From Tenodera sinensis (lineage: Eukaryota > Arthropoda > Insecta > Mantodea > Mantidae), in assembly GCA_030765045.1 (NCBI GenBank), contig CM060964.1:154294490-154358489 (forward strand): DNA of 64,000 nt, read 5' to 3'. Below, in pieces: positions 1-10,304 of the stretch. Position 1 is the stretch's first letter. The number at the start of each line of letters is the position of its first letter. The position numbers and the translations under genes are program-made. The notes beneath the pieces are model-generated. The model had not been told where the DNA came from and ran no database searches. It saw only the letters and a list, made by a program, of their open reading frames with translations.

Positions 1-421
<421 letters not shown>

Positions 422-545
422 AATAATAATTACCATCTAAAGGTTACGTAAACGTTTGTAAGTCGCCCTTGGGGTATTTATCTTTGATGTGTGGTTTAGC
501 GGGAAAGTACGAATAGGTTTGGGAGTTTAATGTCATACTGGCAAG

Positions 546-622
546 TTGGCCATGGTAGCTTAGTGATTAGAGCAGCAGCTCGATATGCGGAAGATCCGTG
601 GTTCAAATCCCGGCTATGGCAT
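546..622 (+). mobile_element. tRNA-derived SINE head (family S4)
   Basis: A tRNA-like pol III promoter is visible: A box TAGCTTAGTGATTAGAGC (556-573) and B box GGTTCAAATCC (600-610), with CGGAAGATCCGTG between them. The flanking bases do not make a full acceptor stem, so this is a SINE head rather than a tRNA gene. The same CGGAAGAT(C/T)CGT segment recurs in the minus-strand copy near 37 kb. The 3' body is not delimited. Confidence 0.65.
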
Positions 623-857
623 TGCATTTTTCAGTCCTGATTCCGCCTATTAAATCATCGTCGAATTAATTTACTGGCGACACTTTCAAAGCGTTTCAAG
701 GCTATTCAGGTTCATTTGCCTCGTGTTCTTTTCCAGCGATTATCTTATTCCGCCATTTCAGTTTGACTTTCAACCAAATAAGTCTACTTCCCACCGTTAG
801 TTTTGATTCACTCAAGCATTTATTAATGGATTTGAATATCGCAATATACACCGACGG

Positions 858-1660
858 GGTTTTGGATGTAGCTCAAGCATTTTGATAAAGTGTGATAAAA
901 CACTTTCATTTTGGCCTTCCTCAGTACTTGGTTGATATTGTTGCTAATTTGCTTACAGATCGAGAGTTTATCGTCTGTATGGATGACACATACGACTTAC
1001 CGAAACCCAAACAAGCTGGCGTTACCCACGGCTTCATCTTGGCCCACTTCTATTCATTGCTTTCACTTCTAATCTTCCGAACTTTGAGCATGCATAAGTG
1101 GTTTTATATGCCGACGACACTGCTCTTTAATGCTCTCATCAGGACCTGCTTGTGGCTATTGCTGTTTTGCAGGATTTCTTGGCTTCTCTTATTCACTAAT
1201 GTTCTAAATGGTGCATTTCTCTAAAACCTCACAAGAAAAAGGCAACAGTTTTCTCTCTCTAAACTATTCGCTCTTATAAGCATAACACATGTACTCCCTG
1301 GTTAGCTCCTTGTTTCAGTAAAATGTCTTGTAGTTTTCCGACATCGCACTTGCTTAGCGCCCACGTGTCACCCATAATGTTATCTATCTTAGATTCAGCT
1401 CGGCTTTCTGAGCTCTGCCCGCTGTTGTTGGACTTACTCCTGTCTATTGTTATATCGCTCCATCAACTACAGTCTTCAAACCTGGGGCGGAGCTCGTAAG
1501 TCGCAGTTACATAGTTTAGGTGCATATTTTAAAATAAAGTGACACAACCCTCCACCACTGCTTCCGTTTATGCGAAACCATCAGGTACAACATGAATTAG
1601 GCGTTCTTCCTAAACAGAACGCCGCGCTACAGGAGAACATCTAGGCGTCCGAACATACCT
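858..1660 (+). pseudogene. Jockey-clade non-LTR retrotransposon RT relic
   Basis: Fragments of a reverse transcriptase lie in order but in different frames. A 'LDVAQAFDKV' block is at about 863-895. A block around FGLPQYLVDIV...GVTHG (892-1050) matches the finger/palm region before the active site. The active-site box YADDTAL is readable in another frame at about 1109-1129. Thumb-like sequence (SKWCISLKPHKK, then an LNLGRSS/LGVLP-type stretch) follows to about 1650. Several frameshifts and stops (for example the TGA and TAA after DKV) show that it is dead. Assignment to the Jockey clade rests on the wording of the motifs. No endonuclease domain is seen, so this is a truncated internal piece. 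Confidence 0.7.
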
Positions 1661-2047
1661 TAAAGGTCTATCTCAAGATACATTACCTAGTTGTATCCCA
1701 AGTTCAGAAGACAGTTTCTTACAGACTGTTCTGTTCCGTATTTGCATTGTGCCTCTGCTCTACTGTGCTGCTCCCTATTTGAAATGAAATGTGAGCCCAG
1801 GACAACAATACAAGGAGTGCAACTAACCATAGGCTTAAATAACAATGAATGTGATGCCAAGATTCTACACAAAACAGTAGAGGCATAGATACAATCTACA
1901 TGTTAGGTACAAGTGCCCAAACCTCCTTTCCAGGTGAATGTTACATGATACTGATACGACTATTCTAGCAGAGAAATTGCCACTGGTAGTCTACTACATG
2001 TCATAATAAATGTTACTGGATTAAAAATCGATTTAATGTTACATTAC
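1661..2047. other. Non-coding, nothing recognised
   Basis: Short opposing ORFs of about 60 codons near 1690-1890 overlap each other and resemble no family I know. Confidence 0.5.
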
Positions 2048-2172
2048 ACTGGTCTACAAAAATTAACTTTTTCTCTTTCACAAGAATTAAAATAACAGAT
2101 TCTAAAAGTATTTTTCGTGCTGAATTCAAATATAATTACAGTTTGTCCGCATCGGGCAGGAGTTTTGTGTGA
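2048..2172 (+). repeat. Left terminal inverted repeat of the 2.28-kb transposon
   Basis: Arm beginning ACTGGTCTACAAA. It pairs with 4201-4326 at roughly 70% identity by eye, with one 10-12-base length difference. Confidence 0.75.
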
Positions 2173-2255
2173 TATTCATTTGAATTTTTATAATATTCTA
2201 AAAAATCCGTAACTAGCTATCTAACTCAAAATTATAACTACTGATTCTGACTTAC

Positions 2256-3930
2256 CTAGAAAGTGGTAGATAGTGATTTTCGGGTATATTTTGCACCTGG
2301 AACGTCTCTCATTTTAGTCCAACAGTAGTCAGCCAGCATATTGGAACTCCACTTGCCTTGGTACCTCTTCTCTATCGTAGAAATTTGCTGATGAAAACGC
2401 TCACCGTGTTCATCGCTGACAGCCCCAAGGTTTTCGGGGAAGAAGTCCAAGTGAGAGTCCAAGAAGTGAATTTTTAAAGACATGTTGCATCCCATAGCTT
2501 TATAAGAATGCAGAAGATCAGCCACTATGTCACGATAGTTTTCTGCTTTATGGTTTCCAAGAAAATTGCAACATAAACTTTTGAAAGACTGCCAGGCTGC
2601 TCTCTCCAGTGGATTTAACAGTCCCTCGAAATGTTCATCAGCCATTAATGATCGGATTTGTGGTCCTATAAAAACTCCTTTCAATTTAGCATCACTGACT
2701 TTGGGGAATTTCCATTTCAAGTACAAGAATCCATCAGAAAGTTTATCCATAGCTTTGACGAAATTTTTCATAACTCCTAACTTAATATGCAATGGAGGTA
2801 AAAATATTTTTTCAGGATTCACTAAAGGGACACATGCCACATTTTTCTGGCCAGGGAGAAGAGATTCACGTTTTGGCCATGACTTTCTAACGTAGTGAGA
2901 CTTCTTATCTCTGCTGTCCCACTCGCACAAAAAACAGCAAAATTTGGTGAACCCAAGTTGCAAACCAAGCAATAAAGCAATGACCTTTAAATCACCACAG
3001 ATATTCCATTCATATTTTCCATATTGTATTTTCTCTAAAATTAGTTTCATATTTTGATATGTCTCTTTCATAGCGGCATGCGCTACTGGTATTGATGGAA
3101 GTTCATTGCCAATATGTAGCAGCACAGCCTTCAAACTTACTTTAGAGGAGTCTATGAACAATCGCCACTCATCTGGTCGGTGTTGATGCCCAAGAGTTTC
3201 CATAAGTGAACAAATATTATTACAAAACCCTTCACCATATTCTTCAGAGAAGTATTCTTTGAAAACACTATGGCGGCTACGATAACTACTTATTCTTCCA
3301 TCTTTTTGGAGTAAATTCCACCCTTTGAGTCTGGAAGTTAAAACTTCAGCTTGCAGTTTAGACAGATTTAAATCCCGAATCAGGTCATTAAGGTCTTGCT
3401 GATTGGGAAAGTATGGTTGGTTCTGATGAACAGCTACTGGCTTCATATGTAAGATCATTTTTATTTTCATCTGAATCATTTTGAGTTTCAGTTAGGTCAG
3501 AATCAGAGTTATCACTTAAGGTTGTATCTACATATACTGGTACGGGGAACTCTTCACTGTGTAAGACAGGTCTCAATGCAGATTGGAAATTCGGATACTT
3601 AACTGTATATTTTGTTTTAGATGTGATTCCTTTAATATTTGTCAAACAAAAATAACAGTCAGTTGAATGATCCTTCGGTTCCCTCCAAATCATGGGAATT
3701 GCAAATGGCATATGATGTGTACCATTTTTCCACCCAGTCAGCAGTCTAACACACGAAACACAGCATGTATTTGGGGCCCAGCTCTTATCAAAATCACCAA
3801 CTTGACAGCCAAAGTAAAGATGATGACACTTCTTTACAAGTGGGGTCATATTTCGCCTCTGAGACTTGAAGGTCAGCTCACCACAAATATAGCAGAAATT
3901 ATCTGCATGATTTACACACTTTCTTGGCAT
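2256..3930 (-). pseudogene. Zinc-finger / DEHGERFHQ-type putative transposase, one frameshift
   Basis: Two overlapping minus-strand frames form one gene. The first starts at MPRKCVNHADNFC (3930) and runs to about 3410. The second runs to 2256. The join is a single frameshift in the overlap 3388-3479. The N-terminal ~110 residues are cysteine-rich: CYICGELTF, CCVSCVRLL and DCYFCL suggest zinc binding. After an acidic Ser-rich linker the second part has EWRLFIDSSK, WNICGDLKVIALLLG, CCFLCEWDSR, PPLHIKLGVMKNFVKAMD, GPQIRSL, CNMSLKIHFLDSHLDFFP and SDEHGERFHQ. The order FIDSS, CGDLKV and DEHGE would fit a DDE-type RNase H fold with a CxxC insertion, which is my inference. Total length about 560-590 residues. 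Apart from the frameshift it is intact, so the copy is fairly young. A second degenerate copy lies at 56786-57350. Confidence 0.75.
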
Positions 3931-4200
3931 GATGAAAACATTAAGCACTGAAATACAACATGCACAACATACACAATACACTTCTAAACAGAAAATAAGG
4001 AAATATTTCACTAGTGAACAATGTCACAGTCAGCTCAATACTGACACATCACAATGCCAGACAGGTCTGAGCATGTCTAAACATGAATGAACCTGCACAG
4101 TCTTGTTTTGTGGTGCTTCAGCGTGATATTACAAATAATTTCAATAAATACGGCTTGAGTAAAATAGCTACGTCAAAGAAAACGCTAAAATCATATTTTG

Positions 4201-4326
4201 AAAAGTAGCTTTCACAGAAAAACTATGCCTGATGGGAAAATTCTGACTACATATCTGAATTCAGGATGAAAAAATGCACTAGATTCACTATTCAGATTTC
4301 TTGTGAAAAAAATCTTGTCGACCAGT
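4201..4326 (-). repeat. Right terminal inverted repeat of the 2.28-kb transposon
   Basis: Read on the minus strand it starts ACTGGTCGACAAG and matches the left arm at 2048-2172. A second ACTGGTC lies just outside, at 4328-4334, so the exact end is uncertain. Confidence 0.75.
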
Positions 4327-5718
4327 TGACCAGTTTCGGTTTATTTCGTCCCCATTAAATTGCTCTCACCATCTTTTTTGTGGTCTCCCTATTGACCTAC
4401 TTCCAATTGGATTATAATTCATGACTGCTCTGGTAACTCGTAACCGGCATGTTATTTATATGGTATTTCCAATTTTGTTGGTATCCTATTCTGTATTGTA
4501 TAGTGCTCTCCATTTTTAGTTCTTTTATAATTTCTTCATTTCTTCCTTTATGTAACAAAGTAGGCTCACCTTATACTTAATGAATTGTGTTTAAAGCACA
4601 AGTGGTAGAGAAAACCTCCAGGAAAAATGTACATCTTGATAAAATGTAGAAGATAATGTCATATAAAGTTTTTTTTGACATTAACTGCTCTCGAAATAGT
4701 CTCCGTTGTTCGTTTATATTTTCCAAGGGTTTAAGCAGGGCGCGCTGAAGCGTTAAATGGTAGTTTTAATGATGCTCACGAGCTCGTACAAAGAGTAAAT
4801 AACATAATATCAACCTGCCTTTTGAACAGCCATCAACTGTGGCTTTTCTATGCTCCCGTGCAGCAACACAAAACTGTATACCGTTACCATTTCTGATAAA
4901 CATCACGTTATCAGAAAAGATAATTTTCTTGGAATACTTTCTAAAATAGCTATGAAAATAAATGACAATGGGTGTAGAAAACAAAATATACTGTGTAAAC
5001 CCGTAGAAGTGAAAAATATTGATTTTGTCGTTACTAGATACTTACACTGGAATAAAGCTACATCCCACATGTGAAGTATGGCCAAAATTGATTCATTTTT
5101 CAATGGTATTATTTCGAGTGGACTTCGACTAACGAATTCACTCAGTATGCTGGCGCTAAATTGTTTTATTTGGGAGGTTTAAAGTATATAAATCAACAAT
5201 GAACAATACACATCTACAGGGCAAACGTTAACTACCGAAGAAATTCATATAGTAAACATGGGCGTGCTTCGAAAACACGTGGAGTCGGGTTTAACCCATG
5301 TCTATAAGCATAAGGTGCCTACTTCCAGCACATGCTAAAGCTGTGATATTAGGTGAGGTAAAATTGTCTCAAATTTCGTTTGCGTATCTGCTTCATTACT
5401 TAAGTTATCGATAACATATGTTTTATAAGGGAATTTTGAATTGATTTGTATATACCTCGGTTTATTGCAGGTTTTGTGTCTCTGTTTTATCTCATAGATA
5501 TGCTTAAAAGTTTTATACACAGAGCAAATTACTAACCGCCAAGAAAAGTAAATATATTGCCAACCTAAAGTAACACTTTAGTTCTGTAAAAAAGGTTCTG
5601 TCTAATATCTACCACATTTGCAATTTTATACTGCAAATAATAAACATTAAGTCGTGTTAGACAGACGAAAACCAGCATTTACAGAGATGAAACTACACAC
5701 TTTGAAAGGAAGAAGGGG
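4327..5718. other. Non-coding, nothing recognised
   Basis: AT-rich sequence with short overlapping ORFs on both strands (4766-5103) and no family resemblance or obvious repeat structure. Confidence 0.5.
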
Positions 5719-5740
5719 AAAAAAAAAAAAAAAAAAAAAG
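5719..5740. repeat. Poly-A tract (22 bases)
   Basis: Uninterrupted run of A. It could be the tail of an old retroposon insertion, but I see no matching element body upstream. Confidence 0.9.
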
Positions 5741-5997
5741 TGGCACGTTTGTCAATTTGTTTGGGGATCATTGGTAGGTAATGGAATAATAAATACTAAT
5801 ACATTGTTTCATATGAGTTAAAGCAAAACAAGGCTTGAAAATGCGCAAACACAAGTTTCATTGTGAGCAAAATGACATAATACCTCTCTTGTGTTAAACT
5901 GTGGCCCCATAATATAAAAGTCGTCCTTAGTTCACGTGCTTTAAACCATAAATTCAAATTGTTTTATTAATAAAGTGCATTGTGCGCTCTAAAACCC

Positions 5998-6095
5998 CAC
6001 TACTACTGCTACCACTACTACTGCTACTACTACTACTGCTACTACTACTACTGCTACCACTGCTACTACTGCTACTACTGCTGCTTCTACTGCTG

Positions 6096-6139
<44 letters not shown>

Positions 6140-6197
6140 GCTGCTGCTGCTACTACTGCTACTACTACTGCTACTAATACTGCTACTGCTACTACTG

Positions 6198-6253
<56 letters not shown>

Positions 6254-6354
6254 GCTGCTGCTACTACTGCTGCTACTACTGCTGCTACTACTGCTGCTAC
6301 TACTGCTACTACTACTGCTACTAATACTGCTACTACTGCTACTACTACTGCTAT

Positions 6355-6415
<61 letters not shown>

Positions 6416-6547
6416 ACTACTGCTACTACTACTGCTACTAATACTGCTACTACTGCTACTACTACTACTGCTACTACAACTACTGCTGCTACTACTGCTA
6501 CTAGTACTGCTACCAATACTGCTACTACTATTACTACTACTGCTGCT
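5998..6547. repeat. CTA/CTG trinucleotide array, 5' of the LINE
   Basis: About 550 bases of (CTA)n with interspersed CTG, CCA and AAT triplets. The poly-Leu, poly-Tyr and poly-Val ORFs across it are translation artefacts of the triplet. The array stops abruptly where LINE endonuclease sequence starts and resumes after the LINE at 9488. Confidence 0.97.
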
Positions 6548-9261
6548 ATATTCCTGTTATATATCCCGAGCACGAAATCTAGAAGAGTTTCAGAAATACT
6601 TATTCTCAATGCAATATGCCATGCAGCAGCATACTGGGAAAAGAATAATGATAAGTGGCGGCTTTAATGCCAAAGCGCTCTGTTGGGGGTCACCAAGGGA
6701 AGATAAAAAAGGGAGTCTCCTAGCTGAATGGGTCAACTTAAATGACTTTATAATATTAAACGATGGGGAAGTGCCTACATTCGAGAGGAATGGTGGAGTA
6801 TCGTACATAGATTTAACTATGTGTACACAAAGTCTTGGAAAATTAATAAAAAACTGGTATGTTAGTGACGAAGAAAATCTAAGTTACCACAAAAGTATAG
6901 GTATATATAGAGCTGGAATCAGCCTCAATATATAAACCAAACACAAATCGAAAAGGTGGTTGGATATATTCAGAAGAGATGAAAGAGGAGATAATTAAAA
7001 AGCTTGTTGAGTATACAAAAAATTATAATCACCAGAATTGTGAGGTGCAGTGCCTAGACTCAGCTATAAATATGGCATGTAGTACAACACTGAGAAGGAA
7101 GAAAAGATATAGGTATCATAGCAGCACTTACTGGTGGAACCATGAGATCGCAAAACTAAGAACAGCTTGTACTAGAGCAAAACGGATAACAACCAGGCTA
7201 AATAAAAAGAAAAATGTCACTAACGACCAAAGAGAGGAAGCAAGAAACAACTATAGAAAGTGTCGCTATGAACTGAAAAGAGAAATACAAATAGCTAAAA
7301 GCAATAAGTGGAAGCTTCTATGTGCAGAAGTAGAAAATGATATATGGGGTAAAGCCTATAAAATAGTAACTAATAAACTAGGACAGAGGTCACAAATAAC
7401 TCTTGCTGATAAAGAACAAATACTCATAGCGGCTGAACTGTTCCCTAAACACGAAAGAGTAATATGGGAAAAAAGAATTATCCGGGATATGGAACATATA
7501 CCAGTATGTACAGGAGATGATATCATAACTGCTGGACGTAGCATAAAAGCTAAAAAAGCAGCATGACCCGACGGAATACCGCCAGAGGTGATAAAGGCTA
7601 TAGCCATGCAAAAACCGGAGATACTGGTAGATACAGTAAATAAGCTCCTTAAATCAGGAGAATTCCCGAAAAACTGGAAAATAGGCAAATTGGTTTTGAT
7701 AGAGAAGCCTAGCAAAAATGAAGGGAAAAGTCTTATAGACCTATATGTCTATTAAACGTTATTGGAAAACTATTCGAACGAATAATAAATATAAGATTAA
7801 TAGAAGAAATTGAGCAAGGAGAAGGACTATCGTCTAAACAGTATGGTTTTAGACGGGGAAGGTCTACAATAGACGCAATTCAAGCTGTGCTACGCATAGC
7901 AGAAGAGGCAACAACAAGAGCAGATAAATATGTCGTTCTAATAACATTAGACGTTAAAAATGCCTTTAATTCTGCACCATGGAAAGGGGTTGTTCAAGAA
8001 TTAGAGAGACGAAAGGTAACACCATATCTGATTAACTTAATCTGTAGTTATCTGGATGACAGAGAAATACAGGTAGGAGAGGAGGGTAAAATGAATATGA
8101 CATGTGGTGTACCACAAGGATCGGTGTTGGGGCCCACATTGTGGAACATATATTATGATGGAGTGTTAAAAATGGAAATGGGGGAACAAGTAACAATAGT
8201 GGGCTATGCAGATGACCTTGCCCTAGTAATTTGTGGTGAACACATTTACATTCTGGAAGACCGGATGGAATGGTCTATAAAGAGAGTTCAGTCCTGGGTG
8301 GCAGGGAAAGGGCTTAAACTGGCGCCACAAAAAACCGAGGCCGTAATTATAGTAGGCCGAAGAACCATAAGAGAGGTCACAGTTAAAATCGACGAATATA
8401 CGCATAACGTCAAAGAAAAATATAAGATACCTTGGTATACAGATGGGCCATAACCTAAGCATGTCGGCGCATATACAAAGTATTGTAGAGAATGCAGAAA
8501 AGATCGTGGGAGCTCTAAGCAGATTGATGCCAAATGTGGGAGGGCCTAAGGCTGACAAAAGACGCATTCTGGGCAGTGTAGTGAATTCCATTATCCTATA
8601 CGGAGCGGAGATCTGGGGGGAATGGATAGACACTGTCACATATAGGAAACTTATAGAAAAGCCATATAGGAAGATTTCAATCAGAATAGCCAGTGGATAC
8701 AGGACTATCTCAACCAAAGCAATACAGGTCATTGCGGGAATGATCCCGATACACCTACTGGTGGAAGAAAGAAGACACATGGATTGAGCACAATGGAACA
8801 GAAATTACAGGACAGTGAAGGAAAATATTTTAAAGAAATGGCAGTCTGAATAGAATGCAGAGGTCAAAACGGGCCAATGGACAAAAAGGTTGATACCTGA
8901 TATAAAGAAATGGACAGATAGAAAACACGGGCAGATAGAATACTTTTTAACACAATTTTTATCCGGACACGGATGTTTTAGAAGCTACCTGTACCCTTTT
9001 GGTCTGGCTTCAACCGACACATGTCTACGGTGTGGGGAATATGATACGCCAGAACACAATATATTCAGTTGTCCAAACTGGAATGAAAAGAGAACGCGCC
9101 TTCAAGATAAAATAGGGAAAATAACAGTGGATAACATAGTTTGTCTTACGTTACATAGCAATAGCAACTGGAAGGATATTACTACATTTGTAAAAGAAGT
9201 TTTAAAGGAGAAACATAGTTACGACAGTAAAATAACGATCAACTTAAACACAGATAATTAA
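6546..9261 (+). pseudogene. LINE ORF2 remnant: endonuclease C-half, RT, CCHC-like knuckle
   Basis: The endonuclease half (6546-6932) shows YSCYIS, ISGGFNAKALCWGSP, PTFERNGGVSYIDLT and ENLSYHKSI. Normal members read GDFNAK and SDH there, so two catalytic-site residues are lost. A basic linker with 'KKAA*PDGIPPEV' follows, broken by TGA at 7564-7566. RT motifs come next: SKQYGFRRGRSTIDAI, VLITLDVKNAFNSAPW, CGVPQGSVLGPTLWN and VGYADDLALV (about 7560-8260). A thumb region with LGIQ-type sequence crosses a frameshift near 8440. The end carries CLRCGEYDTPEHNIFSCPNW, a C-x2-C-x7-H-x4-C knuckle typical of R1-clade ORF2. Other damage includes a frameshift near 7735 and stops at 8785 and 8851, where Trp codons would be expected. 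The final stop is at 9261. Confidence 0.88.
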
Positions 9262-9365
9262 AAAATTGATCAATTGAAACAGGTAAAAAGGAACATCAGA
9301 ATGTCACAGTCTCCTGAAGTAATGCCACCAGCAGTTCCAGGAGACGAAGTCCTATGTGACTGGAA

Positions 9366-9434
9366 GTAGGGGTTTTTAGTTGGTAGAAGCCTAACTCCCA
9401 CACAGAGTGGTGTCCTTTGAGGATTTTCCCCTAC
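9366..9434 (+). other. Stem-loop in LINE 3' UTR
   Basis: GTAGGGG (9366-9372) pairs with CCCCTAC (9428-9434). Inside, AGTTGG can pair with the nearby CCTAACT, giving a nested hairpin. It lies just before the A-rich tail, where LINE 3' UTR structures are recognised by their own RT. That function is inferred. Confidence 0.55.
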
Positions 9435-9487
9435 TATAAAATAAAAAAAAAAAAAAAATAAAAAAATAAAATATATATATATATATA

Positions 9488-9834
<347 letters not shown>

Positions 9835-9889
9835 GCTTTTGGAACAATAGACACCATCTTGAAAGTAATAGGGTGTCGTAGGGACTTTT

Positions 9890-10166
9890 GATTTTCCTGT
9901 AAGTATAGACGGTTTCTGCACCCATTTAAGAGAATACTAATTTTAAATGCTTATTTACATTGCACGTGACGTTGAACGTGGTGATAAGCTAAGTTGTTGC
10001 GTGGTTAGCAACACCAACACCCACAGTAAATTTCCGCCGTCAAGGCTTTGTGAGGAAATGGATATTTAGGAAGCAATACCTATACCTATATGAAGGGTTC
10101 CGTTTGAAACGGAGTGAAATTAAGCCAATGCCAAATGTGCAGTGGGGCGTGTGCTACCTTAGCTAA
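9890..10166. other. Non-coding, nothing recognised
   Basis: Unique-looking sequence between the CTA array and the hAT MITE. No coding or repeat signal seen. Confidence 0.5.
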
Positions 10167-10174
10167 GCATAGAC

Positions 10175-10296
10175 CAGGCCTGGGCAACTGATGCTCTCTG
10201 AGCGTAGCCCACTCATGGTCTTGCACTGATAACTGTATTTTAACAGGTAAAAAAAATGAAGGTCGCTCAAGCTAGTTCGCGAGTCTCCGAGGCCTG
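10175..10296. mobile_element. 122-bp hAT-type MITE with 8-bp TSD
   Basis: The left end CAGGCCTGGGCAACTG and the right end, read in reverse complement as CAGGCCTCGGAGACTCG, form imperfect TIRs of the hAT type. It is flanked by GCATAGAC (10167-10174) and GCATAGAG (10297-10304), an 8-bp duplication with one mismatch, as expected for hAT. There is no coding capacity. A related copy is at 40451-40543. Confidence 0.85.
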
Positions 10297-10304
10297 GCAT
10301 AGAG

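Larger units (their letters stand above)
2048..4326 (-). mobile_element. DNA transposon with ~110-bp TIRs carrying a zinc-finger/DEHGERFHQ gene
   Basis: The element is bounded by a long imperfect inverted repeat. The left end starts ACTGGTCTACAAA at 2048. The right end, read on the other strand from 4326, starts ACTGGTCGACAAG. The two arms stay alignable for about 110-125 bases, sharing TTTCACAAGAA, CTGAATTCA and a GGCA-GTTTT segment. One arm has an extra 10-12 bases near its tip. The minus-strand gene at 2256-3930 lies wholly inside. I could not settle the target-site duplication. The gene family occurs in many arthropod genomes, usually as 'uncharacterized protein' (known from memory). The TIRs argue that it is a transposase. 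Confidence 0.75.
6546..9479 (+). mobile_element. 5'-truncated R1-clade LINE inside a CTA microsatellite
   Basis: A non-LTR retrotransposon copy begins in mid-endonuclease directly at the edge of a CTA array. It continues through RT and a C-terminal zinc knuckle, and ends in a 3' UTR plus an A/T-rich tail (about 9440-9486). After the tail a second CTA array begins. The same triplet on both sides indicates that the copy sits inside what was one microsatellite. Several R1-clade families have sequence-specific targets (rDNA, telomeric repeats, simple repeats), so this may be a microsatellite-targeting family. ORF1 and the front of the endonuclease are missing. Confidence 0.85.

Noticed and set aside
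5980..6935. Long poly-Leu/Tyr/Val ORFs across the CTA array
   Set aside because: They are translations of a trinucleotide repeat. Only the last ~130 codons of the plus-strand frame are real LINE endonuclease sequence.
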